Shown here piece after piece: positions 1 to 7,487 of a stretch of 21,920 nt of DNA. Within the stretch, counting starts at the first letter, position 1. The number at the start of each line of letters is the position of its first letter. This DNA comes from a virus. A program made the position numbers and the translations under genes. Below the pieces are notes generated by a model, which had not been told where the DNA came from, did not search any database, and was given only the letters and a program-made list of their open reading frames with translations. Where the stretch lies: positions 1 to 21,920 of IMG/VR virus record IMGVR_UViG_3300003631_000022; one strand, written 5' to 3'.

Positions 1-53
1 TGGCGGGGGCCTTCGCGAGCTACGTCGTCGTCAAACTCGTGCCCGGTCTATGA
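1..53 (+). CDS. C-terminal end of an unknown protein (partial)
   Basis: An open frame enters from the left edge and stops with TGA at 51-53, giving the last residues AGAFASYVVVKLVPGL. The tail is hydrophobic and could be the end of a membrane segment, but it is too short to assign a family. Its stop overlaps the ATG of the next gene (ATGA at 50-53), so the two are probably translationally coupled. Lying just upstream of the terminase, it would fit a late small membrane protein, but that is only a positional guess. Confidence 0.45.
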   Translation, partial: AGAFASYVVVKLVPGL

Positions 54-226
54 AACGACCCACGCCTACACAACGAAGCCGCCTCGGCATCCTGAAGGAG
101 CTGACCCGCAAGCGCCGCCGCGGCGGCTGGGAGCGGGTCGAACGCTACCGGCGCCGGATGGAGCGGAAGCGGCAGCGACGCCAGCAGTGCCACCGTTCAG
201 CGCGCGAAATCGATGAGACCCCATGA
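50..226 (+). CDS. Small, very basic 58-residue protein
   Basis: The ATG at 50 overlaps the stop of the preceding frame, and translation runs 58 codons to TGA at 224-226. The product is unusually rich in arginine and lysine (for example KELTRKRRRGGWERVERYRR and a second run RRRMERKRQRR) with almost no acidic residues until the last ten. In a genome whose proteins are otherwise acidic this contrast is striking. It suggests a nucleic-acid-binding or charge-neutralising role, such as a helper of packaging or a small DNA-binding protein. No family is recognised. The ATGA overlap and the position 24 bases before the terminase small subunit support a real gene. It could still be a chance frame in GC-rich DNA. 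Confidence 0.5.
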   Translation: MKRPTPTQRSRLGILKELTRKRRRGGWERVERYRRRMERKRQRRQQCHRSAREIDETP

Positions 227-250
227 AAGCCCCTAATACACAGGTAGCCC

Positions 251-778
251 ATGGCAAAATGCGGAGCGAAAACACGTGACGGTGGCACCTGCGGCCAGCC
301 GGCCGGATGGGGGACCGACCACCCCGGCGAGGGCAGGTGTAAGTTTCACGGTGGGGCGACACCGGTAAAGCACGGCCGCTACAGCGACATCGAGCGCGAC
401 CGTATTTCGGACCTGCTGCAAAAGTTCGAAGACGACGAGGACCCCCTCGACATCCTTTCCGAGATTGCCGCCGCCCGGGCCCTTCTCCAGGACTTCATCG
501 AGCGGTACGACCAGTATCGCGAAGCCCTCATCGCCTGGTACAAGGGGCAGGACCAGAGCCCCAAGCAGATCCTCGACATCTCGGAGGCCATCCGCTTCCT
601 CGACAAGGTGACCAAGATGGCCCACCGCGAGCGGCGCCTGCAGCAGGACAACGCCGTGAGTCGGGACGATCTGAAACGCGTGCTCGTCGAGATGGCCCGC
701 ACCGTCGAGACGGAGGTGGGAGACGAGGACACCGTGCGGCGCATCAAGGACCAGTGGAGCAACATCCAGATCGGATAG
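251..778 (+). CDS. terS: Terminase small subunit-like protein
   Basis: This 175-residue protein would recognise phage DNA and load the large terminase at the start of packaging. The N-terminus has a Cys/His cluster (CGAKTRDGGTC, then GRCKFHGGATP at about residues 28-38), an arrangement I associate with small terminase or packaging-associated proteins that begin with a zinc-ribbon-like HGGA motif. The rest is charged and helical (residues 50-160), ending with a segment like those that contact the large subunit. It lies three bases before the large terminase gene, the classical order. Only a weak purine stretch (AGGT) precedes the ATG. The family call rests on motif and position, not on an alignment. 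Confidence 0.75.
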   Translation: MAKCGAKTRDGGTCGQPAGWGTDHPGEGRCKFHGGATPVKHGRYSDIERDRISDLLQKFEDDEDPLDILSEIAAARALLQDFIERYDQYREALIAWYKGQDQSPKQILDISEAIRFLDKVTKMAHRERRLQQDNAVSRDDLKRVLVEMARTVETEVGDEDTVRRIKDQWSNIQIG

Positions 779-781
779 CTC

Positions 782-2185
782 ATGAGCAGCGTGGCCGACA
801 TTGTGGACGGTACCGATGGCGCTTCCCCACTGGGGGAGGCGATGGGGGAGGCGACTGCGGTGCTCGACCCCGAGGAGGGGACTGATCTGGACGAGTATGC
901 TGCTACCGGAGACTTTTGCGCCTGGATAGAGGAGGCATTTGGCGTACAGCTGTCCGCCGGCATCCGCCGCATGGTGGAGTCGGTCGCCGAGAACCGTGTC
1001 ACGATCGTCCTGAGCGCTAACAGCACCGGGAAGACGCACGCCGCGGCCCGCCTGTCGCTTGCCTGGTGGAAGGTGTACGCCGCCCGCAGCGAGGGGAGCG
1101 TGGAGGTGTACACGGCGGCCGCCCCGCCTGAAAGCAACCTCGACAACGGCCTGTGGGCAGAAATCGACACCGCCACCACCGAGGAGGCGACGGACCTCTT
1201 CAGCGGAGACACCCTGCTGGACAAGCACGCCGAGTCCGGCCCCAAGGAGAAGGTGACTGCGCTCACGATCCCCCAGTCCGGCAGCGACAAGCAGCGGGAG
1301 GCTCGCTTCTCAGGCAAGCACGCCGACAGTCTGCTCTTCATCGTGGACGAGGCCGACGCGGTCCCCCGCCCGGTCTACGACGGCATAGAGTCCTGCATGA
1401 GCGGCGGGTCGGATGCGCGCCTGCTCTGCCTCCTCAACCCGAGGGAAAAGCGGGGGCCGATCTACCAGAAGGTACGCGACGGCGCCGCGAATGTAATCCG
1501 CCTGTCCGCCCTCGACCACGAGAACGTCGTGGAGGGCGAGCAGGTAATCCCCGGCGCCGTGACCCGAGAGACGGTCGTCAAGCGCATTGCTGAGTGGTCC
1601 CGCCCGGTCGCCGAGACGGATGCCGGCGAGCGGGAGGACACGACGGGCAAGGTCACCTTTGAGCTACCAGACTACCTGGTCGGCTGCACGGCGACGAAGG
1701 ACGACGGCACAGAAACCGACCCTTTGGAGCCGGGCACCCGCATCGTCACCGACGGCCGCCTGTGTCACATGGTGCTTGGCGTCTACCCGCCGGCCGGGTC
1801 CGACCAGCTGATCAGCGAGGAGCTCGTGACAAAAGCCCAGCAGCGCTGGCGTCGGTACGTAAGCGAGCACGGGGAGGCGCCCACCGGCGGCGTACTCGGC
1901 TACGACGTCGCCTCGGAGGGAAAGGACGTGAACAGCCTCACGCACCGCGTGGGGGACTTCGTGCGGCGCTACGGCCCGGACCAGACCTGGAACGGCGTCG
2001 ACAGCAGCAAGGGGGCGGAGAACGTGAACGCGCTGCTGCCCCGAATGGAGCCCGACCACGCCTTTGTGGACACGACCGGCGTGGGCGATGGGGTGCCTCG
2101 GCAGCTCAATTGTGACGCGACGGGCGTGCAGTTTGGCGAGAGCGCCCCGGAGCCGTCCGAACGCCAACTGCTTCCGCATGCGTGA
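782..2185 (+). CDS. terL: Terminase large subunit, ATPase and most of the nuclease (frameshifted)
   Basis: This is the motor that packages DNA into the prohead and cuts it with a C-terminal RNase H-like nuclease. A Walker A-like P-loop, SANSTGKTH, sits at about residues 78-86, and Walker B, LLFIVDEADAV, at about 184-194. The nuclease domain begins at about residue 372 (LGYDVASEGKD, with a likely metal-binding Asp) and continues through AFVDTTGVGDGV near residue 427. The frame then ends at 2185 with a non-family-like tail (QLLPHA). The expected helix and last acidic motif continue in another frame (2178-2423). About one base too many near 2156 would explain this. The full gene would span 782-2423, close to the usual length for the family. 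Confidence 0.85.
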   Translation: MSSVADIVDGTDGASPLGEAMGEATAVLDPEEGTDLDEYAATGDFCAWIEEAFGVQLSAGIRRMVESVAENRVTIVLSANSTGKTHAAARLSLAWWKVYAARSEGSVEVYTAAAPPESNLDNGLWAEIDTATTEEATDLFSGDTLLDKHAESGPKEKVTALTIPQSGSDKQREARFSGKHADSLLFIVDEADAVPRPVYDGIESCMSGGSDARLLCLLNPREKRGPIYQKVRDGAANVIRLSALDHENVVEGEQVIPGAVTRETVVKRIAEWSRPVAETDAGEREDTTGKVTFELPDYLVGCTATKDDGTETDPLEPGTRIVTDGRLCHMVLGVYPPAGSDQLISEELVTKAQQRWRRYVSEHGEAPTGGVLGYDVASEGKDVNSLTHRVGDFVRRYGPDQTWNGVDSSKGAENVNALLPRMEPDHAFVDTTGVGDGVPRQLNCDATGVQFGESAPEPSERQLLPHA

Positions 2186-2423
2186 TTACCTCTACTGGTG
2201 CGTGCGGGTGTGGCTGGAGAGCGGGGACGCCATGCTCCCGCCGGATGACGATTTGGAGGAGGAGCTTACCGTCCTCACCTACGAGCGCGATGACAAGCAG
2301 GGCATCAAAGTGATGGGGAAGGACGCGATCCGCTCCGCTCTCGGCCGCAGCCCGGATAAGCTCGACAGCCTCGCGCTCACCTTTGCGCCCAAAGACCTGC
2401 CTGCCGAGCCTGTTCTCTGGTGA
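2178..2423 (+). CDS. terL: Terminase large subunit, C-terminal piece in shifted frame
   Basis: From about 2157 this frame encodes the end of the large terminase: a helix with the pattern FRMRDYLYWCVRVWLE, then a segment with LPPDDDLEEEL, and DSLALTF near the end, where such nucleases often have their last metal-binding Asp. The coordinates given start at the first in-frame ATG (2178), but the family similarity begins slightly upstream, as expected of a continuation rather than a separate gene. The frame relation to 782-2185 is +1. No programmed slippery sequence is obvious at 2150-2165, so I read it as a sequencing error or a disabling mutation. Confidence 0.7.
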   Translation: MRDYLYWCVRVWLESGDAMLPPDDDLEEELTVLTYERDDKQGIKVMGKDAIRSALGRSPDKLDSLALTFAPKDLPAEPVLW

Positions 2424-2456
2424 CCCGACCGACAACCGTTTGCACGCAAAACCGCC

Positions 2457-2669
2457 ATGAACCCATACCTCCGCCGCTTCCTAGTGCACCTTGCCTACGC
2501 CATCCTGGTGGCCCTCGCCGCCGCGGCGGGCACCTATGGCTACGTGCTGAGCCGGTGGGTAGGGGACCCGTGGCCGATCTTTGTGCTCACGGCGCCGGTG
2601 TGGGCCGTTCTGTATGCGGCCGGGCGGACAGTGCACGACATCAACACGCGGCGCATCGACCCGAATTGA
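2457..2669 (+). CDS. Small two-helix membrane protein
   Basis: This 70-residue protein has a short basic N-terminus (NPYLRR) followed by two hydrophobic segments at about residues 9-31 and 38-56, separated by a short polar turn, and a polar tail with TVHDINTRRIDPN. The size and topology resemble small phage holins or inner-membrane accessory proteins. The position between terminase and portal is not where a lysis gene is usually found, so the role is open. It sits 33 bases after the terminase frame and 19 bases before the portal ATG, so it is part of the same transcription unit. A longer overlapping frame (2420-2692) covers the region but lacks hydrophobic logic. Confidence 0.6.
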   Translation: MNPYLRRFLVHLAYAILVALAAAAGTYGYVLSRWVGDPWPIFVLTAPVWAVLYAAGRTVHDINTRRIDPN

Positions 2670-2688
2670 CCGAAAGGACGCCTTTGTT

Positions 2689-3984
2689 ATGAGCTTTGCC
2701 GACTGGATGCGCGACCTCATTACCGCCGGTCCCGGCGGGCGGCAGGTAGAGACGGAGGGCGGGCAGCTCCCCGCTCCGGCCGCTTCGTCGGTCTACACGA
2801 GTCGCCGAACGGGCCTCTTCGACCGGCAGGACCTGTCGGACAAGGAGATTTCCTATGCGTTTCGGGGACGGCCACGAGCCCTGACGGTCTACGTGGCGCG
2901 CAAGATGAGCCAGCACCTGCAGCAGCTGGTCGTTGAGCGGCGCGTGGAGGGGGAGCAGGACGAGTACGAACCAGTCTCCGACGGAGAGAGCCCCTGGATC
3001 GACCTCCTGCGGCGCCCTAACCACTTCATGGCGCCGGCGGTCTTCTACAACCACATGATCCAGCTCTACATCATCCAGGGGCACGTCGACTACCTGGTGG
3101 TGCGAGGCGACGTGAGCGGGGCCCAGCAGCCGGTCGGGCTCATTCCGGTGTATCCCGCGTTCGGCAAGCTTCGCCCCCTCTACGCCGAGGACGGGAGCGA
3201 GGAGGCGTGGGCGTTTTGGCTGAGTGGCGGGCAGCGCAAGGTACTGGACCCGGCCAACGTGATGCGCATCAAGGAGCCACACCCGGCGGCGCCCTGGCGC
3301 ACCACCGGCGTCGTCGACGGCATGCGGCACGAGATCGACGAGGACGTAGCCCTGTCTGAGCACGGGAAGAACCAGGCCGAGCGGCAGGGCATGCCGCGCA
3401 TTGCCGGGGAGACCGATAAGAAGCTCCAGCAAGACGAGGTCAAGCGCCTCAGCCGCCAGCTGGCCGAGCGTTACCATGCGTCGATCCAGAACGATCACCG
3501 TGCCGTCCCGATCTCTCACCAGGGGCTCAAGGTCAAAGAGTTCGACTTGATCCCCCAGGACGAGACGACCGTCGAGCGGGAGTTCCTGCAGGACCTCTTC
3601 TTCGATATGATGTGGGTCCCGAAGGCTCTCTTCAGTGAAGACGCGAACCGGGCCAACGTCAAAGGCGCCCGCCTTCAGTTTGCTGAAAACGTGCTCGACC
3701 CGACGCTCATGATGGTCACCGGGCAGCTGGAGTTCGAGTTCGAGCGGCTCTTTGAGGTGATGGATCCGGGCGCCCTCCGCATCACCTACCCCGACCCCCG
3801 CCCGATCGACAAGCAGGAGCAGGCCCAGATCCGCCGCACGCAGATCGAGTCCGGCCAGCTCAAGCCCGCCGACGTGCAGCGGGAGGAGGGGCGCGACGTC
3901 GACGAGGACATGGACCAGTATTACCTGAACCGCTCCACTGTGCCGGCCGACGCCCAAGAGGGCGGGGGCGGGGGTTTTCTCTAG
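2689..3984 (+). CDS. HK97-type phage portal protein
   Basis: This 431-residue protein forms the dodecameric ring at one head vertex through which DNA enters and leaves and where the tail attaches. Features of the HK97-like portal family are visible. These include YVARKMSQHLQQLV near residue 65, PWIDLLRRPNHFM near 103 with the following helix, a long wing region with GKNQAERQGMPR near 225, and a C-terminal stem/crown ending in a Gly-rich tail. I chose the ATG at 2689 because GAAAGGA lies about 14 bases upstream and the residues coded from earlier in-frame starts are read in the membrane-protein gene. Length is typical of the family. It is followed by the Mu-F-like gene, the common order. Confidence 0.9.
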   Translation: MSFADWMRDLITAGPGGRQVETEGGQLPAPAASSVYTSRRTGLFDRQDLSDKEISYAFRGRPRALTVYVARKMSQHLQQLVVERRVEGEQDEYEPVSDGESPWIDLLRRPNHFMAPAVFYNHMIQLYIIQGHVDYLVVRGDVSGAQQPVGLIPVYPAFGKLRPLYAEDGSEEAWAFWLSGGQRKVLDPANVMRIKEPHPAAPWRTTGVVDGMRHEIDEDVALSEHGKNQAERQGMPRIAGETDKKLQQDEVKRLSRQLAERYHASIQNDHRAVPISHQGLKVKEFDLIPQDETTVEREFLQDLFFDMMWVPKALFSEDANRANVKGARLQFAENVLDPTLMMVTGQLEFEFERLFEVMDPGALRITYPDPRPIDKQEQAQIRRTQIESGQLKPADVQREEGRDVDEDMDQYYLNRSTVPADAQEGGGGGFL

Positions 3985-4049
3985 GCTCCGAAGCTGGCGG
4001 CTCCGGAGCCGAACAAGCCGATGGCGACAGCCAAGAGGGTGGGGGCCGA

Positions 4050-5087
4050 GTGTCGCCCAACAGGGTGCCCCCAGGCACGCCGGCCTGCTGCGCTGAGGAG
4101 GGCACGCACACCTACCCCGTCGGCCACGATCGCGGTCTCTACTACCGTTCGGGCCGGAAACGGCGTCGGGCCCTGCGGTTTCGGGCGCGGAAGGGCCCGG
4201 CCTTTTACCGCATGGACCCGGAGGATCAAGAAGAGATCCTCGCCGCCGAATGGCGAGCCGTCGAGGACGAAAAGCGCGACCCGGAAGAGGCGGTGCGGCA
4301 GCTCGTGGGCGAGGCGTTCCAGGCGCAGAAGGAGCGTACGCTTACGGCCATCGATGAGGTGGTCGAGGCCAACGACCCGGAGCGGGGGGCTGCCTCGACA
4401 GCGTCTCGTGCAGAGCCCGCTCTGACGGCCGAGTCGGTCTTTGATTTTGCCGAGGCGCTGGCGGACATGCAGGAGGCCCTTACTTCCGACGAGGTGTTGA
4501 ATGCCATCCGCATCGGCTTTGAGACCGGCGCCCTGCGGGTTGACGACGAGGACCTGCAGGCCGCTGTGAGCCGCGACACCGAGTGGGTGCAGGAGATCCT
4601 AGAGGTTCTCAACCGTCAGGCCGAGGGCATCACCGAGGTCACGCGGCGCCGCATCAACACAATCGCGGCCGACGTGGCCACCGACTCGGAGCAGTCGATC
4701 GAGGACGCCCGCCGCCGGATCGCCGACGAGTTCGAGTGGATGTCGGACGTGCGCTCGAAGCGCATCGCGGCCACGAGCGTGCAGACGGCCTTCGAAACGG
4801 GGCAGGACGAGTCGTGGGAGCAGTCCGGCATCTACGGCAGCGCCTGGCTCTCAATGCGGGACAGCCGGGTCCGGACTGGGCACCGGGAGGCCGACACGCA
4901 GAAGCGGGAGCTCAGCACGCCCTTCGACGTGGCGCCCCGCCGTGGGGAGCCGACGGAGGAACTGATGTTTCCGGGCGACCCGGAAGGCTCGGCGTCAAAC
5001 ATCATCCACTGCCGCTGTACGCGGAGGCCGCTTACGACGCAGGAGACATTCGAGCAAGCACCCGAGATCGATTCGTTTGACTCTTAG
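4050..5087 (+). CDS. Mu-F-like head morphogenesis protein
   Basis: This 345-residue minor head protein belongs, by its C-terminus, to the SPP1 gp7/Mu F family, which binds portal and scaffold during prohead assembly and may be ejected with the DNA. The diagnostic half is residues 220-335: a helical stretch with RRRINTIAADVATD, then WLSMRDSRVRTGHREAD, ELMFPGDPEGSASNIIHCRC, the usual D-x-RvR...H...MFPGDP...N-x-x-CRC signature. The GTG at 4050 is the first good start, with GGGTGGGG just upstream. The frame is open back to 3984 and codes a Gly/Ser-rich linker-like sequence, so the true start, or a lost link to the portal, is uncertain. The N-terminal half is poorly conserved and acidic. Confidence 0.88.
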   Translation: MSPNRVPPGTPACCAEEGTHTYPVGHDRGLYYRSGRKRRRALRFRARKGPAFYRMDPEDQEEILAAEWRAVEDEKRDPEEAVRQLVGEAFQAQKERTLTAIDEVVEANDPERGAASTASRAEPALTAESVFDFAEALADMQEALTSDEVLNAIRIGFETGALRVDDEDLQAAVSRDTEWVQEILEVLNRQAEGITEVTRRRINTIAADVATDSEQSIEDARRRIADEFEWMSDVRSKRIAATSVQTAFETGQDESWEQSGIYGSAWLSMRDSRVRTGHREADTQKRELSTPFDVAPRRGEPTEELMFPGDPEGSASNIIHCRCTRRPLTTQETFEQAPEIDSFDS

Positions 5088-5108
5088 GGTTGGCACTATT
5101 ACGTTTTG
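5076..5108 (+). promoter_or_regulatory. Candidate Bacteroidota-type promoter of the cas-like operon
   Basis: TTTG at 5076-5079 and TACGTTTT at 5100-5107 are separated by 20 bases. This resembles the known Bacteroidota pattern of TTTG near -33 and TAnnTTTG near -7. The segment 5088-5120 is AT-rich within GC-rich surroundings and lies directly after the Mu-F-like stop and before the Csf1-like gene. The upstream element overlaps the end of the Mu-F-like coding region. Seen motif, inferred function. Confidence 0.4.
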
Positions 5109-5151
5109 AGTAGATTCTAGCCTTCTTTCCCGAGGCCACAGCCACCACTGG

Positions 5152-6096
5152 ATGACGACGAAGACCCACCTCCTCTACCACGCGTTTGACGTGCCGAACC
5201 GTGACCTGGACGACTACGAGGTCCCGGAGGGCACGATGTGCGCGATCACCGGCGAGCCCCTGTCTGTGGGCGTCGAGGCCAACAGCCTCCTCACGAGCGC
5301 CTCCAGCGCGCCGCACGAGATTTTCCCCAACGACACCTCCGAGTACGTCAGCTGGGAGGCGGCGCAGTGCTACAAGTATTTCCGCGGCGGCCTGACGGGA
5401 AACCTCTTGGCCCGTGACCGGGACTGGAAGAAGCACCTGCCGGAGGGGCACAAGCCGATGGTGTCCACCTCCAGCGCTCGCCGAAAGGACCGCCCAAACT
5501 GGCAAAAGCTCCTTTACGGCACCGACCCGCATGCGTCGCTCAAGCCGGGGGACACGACTGTCGCCATTTTTACCGAGGAGTTCCAGCGGCGGCTGTGGTT
5601 AGACGCGACCATGAGCACGGTCGGGCCCCACTGGAAACCCCACCTCTTCAGCGGGTCCACACGGCGCACCCTGGAGGTCTCGTTCGAAGACCTGCGGGAG
5701 GTACTTGCGCTGTGCGAGTACGTCTACACGCTCGGCTTCACGAAGCAGCAGCTTCAAAGCAGCCTCGTCGGCGCGCAAAGCAAGATGGGGCTTTTGACAA
5801 CGCTGGGGCTGCCGCGGGTCAAGGTCCTGGACAATGCCCTCGCCGAGTGGCGGGACACCGACGAACTGAAGCTCGCCGCGTTTTGCTGCCAGCGGGCGGG
5901 CTTCGATCCTCTCGATGACTACCCTGATCAAATCGAGGCGCTTGACGCGCCCAAAGAGTACACATGCCTGATACCGACACCGACGACCTCGTCGACGGCA
6001 TCGACGATGGGGCCAGCGACGACCTCTTCGGAGAGCCAGAGCCCCCAGAAAACGCTGGGGGCGGAGGGGGAGCGACAGATGGGACTGTTCAGCTAG
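5152..6096 (+). CDS. csf1: Csf1-like protein, putative large subunit of a type IV CRISPR-Cas effector
   Basis: In type IV systems Csf1 is the Cas8-like subunit capping the effector near the crRNA 5' end. This 314-residue protein has a segment CAITGEPLSVG at residues 30-40, which resembles the start of the Csf1 zinc-finger region, and a second cysteine at residue 73 (AAQCYKYF). The usual CxxC pairs appear reduced to single cysteines, so zinc binding may be lost. The middle and C-terminal part is helical, with FCCQRAGFDPLDDYP near residue 247. The last 45 residues are Thr/Ser-rich and overlap the next gene by 133 bases. That tail may be non-native read-through. The call relies strongly on the neighbouring Csf2-, Cas6e-, CysH- and Csf3-like genes. 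No clear ribosome-binding site precedes the ATG. Confidence 0.6.
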   Translation: MTTKTHLLYHAFDVPNRDLDDYEVPEGTMCAITGEPLSVGVEANSLLTSASSAPHEIFPNDTSEYVSWEAAQCYKYFRGGLTGNLLARDRDWKKHLPEGHKPMVSTSSARRKDRPNWQKLLYGTDPHASLKPGDTTVAIFTEEFQRRLWLDATMSTVGPHWKPHLFSGSTRRTLEVSFEDLREVLALCEYVYTLGFTKQQLQSSLVGAQSKMGLLTTLGLPRVKVLDNALAEWRDTDELKLAAFCCQRAGFDPLDDYPDQIEALDAPKEYTCLIPTPTTSSTASTMGPATTSSESQSPQKTLGAEGERQMGLFS

Positions 6097-7487
6097 CGGA
6101 GGAGAAGCGGGCCTGGTGGCTCCGCATTACGCTGGAGTCACCCCTGAGCCACCACGACCCCGACCAGCAGGACGACTCGAACGTGAGCCTCTTTCGGCGG
6201 CGGGCCCAGCACGTGCCGCTCTCGCAGACGGGCGACCTGCCGGCGCAGGAGGAGGTCGACGCTATTGCAGAGGCGTTCCCGGTCCCCGCTGAGAGCAAGG
6301 CGTTTTTCGACGACCTGGATCTCGTGGAGTTTATCGCGGTGGCCCTCGTCAAGTCGTTCATCACGCGCTACAAGTCACAGGGTGGAGCCGGCATCTTTGA
6401 GGGCATGGACCGCTACCGCCGTCTGGAGGAGCGCATTGGGCAAAGCGCCGTGCAGGCCGGCAGCCTTCGCGGCTTCTGGGGGCACCTCTGCCGGTCACTG
6501 CAGGTGCCGGGAGCGGTGGGCAGCCCCGACCCCGCCCTCCTGCGCCTCTTGAGCGTGGGCAGCCTTGTGGGGCAGCGCGTCCTGTCGGCGCTCGCAGAAA
6601 CGCCCGCGCCCCACGTAATGATGGGGCGGTTTTGGGACGAGCAGGAGCGTGCGGCCGACCCGGACTACGCCTCGAAGGCTGGCGTGGAGGAGGTCAGTGG
6701 CGAGACGGACGTCGTGTCCCTCTCGGCGGGCAGCCTCACCGAAAGCGGCGACACGATCACGGTCGAGGTGCCGCACTACTCGGCCAACAGCCTCAGGCAC
6801 GAGCTGGTGCGGGAGCCGCTCATGTGGCACCTGTTCCAGGCGCTTGGGCTGGAGTTCGATCAGCCGCTCGGCACCCGTACCTCGCTTTTTTACAACGGCG
6901 GCGACCTGAAAGAGAGTGGTACGGCCTCGACCTTCTGGAAGCGCAAGCGGGCCCGGAACGCCTACCCGGGACTCGCTCTGTTGGGTGGGGCGACCGATAC
7001 GTTTCTCCTTGGCGAGTCGAATCTGCGAGTGCATACGTGGCTTCGCTGCAAGGAGAACAACCGCGCCCTCCAGCGGGTCGGGCTGGAGTCCGATGCCTCT
7101 GCCTTTGACATGATCGACCGGCAGACGCACACGCGCCACTCCGGCCGCCTCGGCGGAGACGGGGACGACGACAACCAGATGCTGTACACCTTCGAGACCA
7201 TCGCCCCCGGCGCGGAGATCGTGGCCCGGCTTGGCCTGACGACGTATGCGCAGGACCTGGAGGTGGGCGCCCTCGGGGCGGCCCTCCAGACGTTCCGAGA
7301 GCTGGACATGACGCTCGGCGGGCAGCCCGCCCGCGGCTACGGGAAGATCGGGTTCGAGGTCGTAAAGGGCGAGGACCTGATCGCCCCCGTGCAGGGCTAC
7401 GAGGAATACCTCGACGCGCACGCGGATGAGCTCAAGGACGGCATCATGGACGGCACGCTCTGCAGCGGGGCGGAGGTGATCACATGA
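5964..7487 (+). CDS. csf2: Csf2-like (Cas7 family) RAMP backbone protein
   Basis: Cas7-family proteins polymerise along crRNA and form the backbone of class 1 effectors. This 507-residue protein shows RAMP features: a first strand AWWLRITLESPLSHHD (residues 50-65), NSLRHELVRE (275-284) resembling the x-SLRG-x-xR motif, YTFETIAPGAEIVARLGL (408-425), and a glycine-rich GGQPARGYGKIGFE (452-465). It is much longer than a usual Csf2 (about 330-350 residues). The extra length is an acidic, Gly-rich N-terminal 45 residues and a helical block at about 94-212 that contains a second SLRG (167-170). The ATG at 5964 is the only credible start before residue 50. The gene ends with GGAGGTGATCACATGA, giving a strong ribosome-binding site and a 4-base overlap to the Cas6e-like gene. 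Confidence 0.72.
   Translation: MPDTDTDDLVDGIDDGASDDLFGEPEPPENAGGGGGATDGTVQLAEEKRAWWLRITLESPLSHHDPDQQDDSNVSLFRRRAQHVPLSQTGDLPAQEEVDAIAEAFPVPAESKAFFDDLDLVEFIAVALVKSFITRYKSQGGAGIFEGMDRYRRLEERIGQSAVQAGSLRGFWGHLCRSLQVPGAVGSPDPALLRLLSVGSLVGQRVLSALAETPAPHVMMGRFWDEQERAADPDYASKAGVEEVSGETDVVSLSAGSLTESGDTITVEVPHYSANSLRHELVREPLMWHLFQALGLEFDQPLGTRTSLFYNGGDLKESGTASTFWKRKRARNAYPGLALLGGATDTFLLGESNLRVHTWLRCKENNRALQRVGLESDASAFDMIDRQTHTRHSGRLGGDGDDDNQMLYTFETIAPGAEIVARLGLTTYAQDLEVGALGAALQTFRELDMTLGGQPARGYGKIGFEVVKGEDLIAPVQGYEEYLDAHADELKDGIMDGTLCSGAEVIT
7469..7478 (+). promoter_or_regulatory. Strong Shine-Dalgarno inside the end of csf2, for cas6e
   Basis: GCGGAGGTGATC at the 3' end of csf2 matches the anti-Shine-Dalgarno extended consensus and lies about six bases before the ATG at 7484, which itself overlaps the csf2 stop (ATGA). 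It fixes the start of the Cas6e-like gene and indicates coupled translation. Confidence 0.6.

Noticed and set aside
223-276. Micro-frame starting at ATG 223 (ATGA overlap)
   Set aside because: Only 17 codons, running into the small terminase start in another frame; no support beyond the start codon.
233-1228. Long reverse-strand frame opposite the terminase genes
   Set aside because: Composition is that of a complement shadow in GC-rich DNA, with no domain-like motifs; the + strand has clear terminase motifs.
2641-3957. 438-residue reverse-strand frame opposite the portal gene
   Set aside because: Repetitive Leu/Val/His/Asp-rich translation typical of an antisense shadow; the portal on the + strand is convincing.
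4021-4425. 134-residue frame overlapping the Mu-F-like gene
   Set aside because: Arg/Pro/Ser-rich translation without family features; the overlapping frame encodes the Mu-F-like protein.
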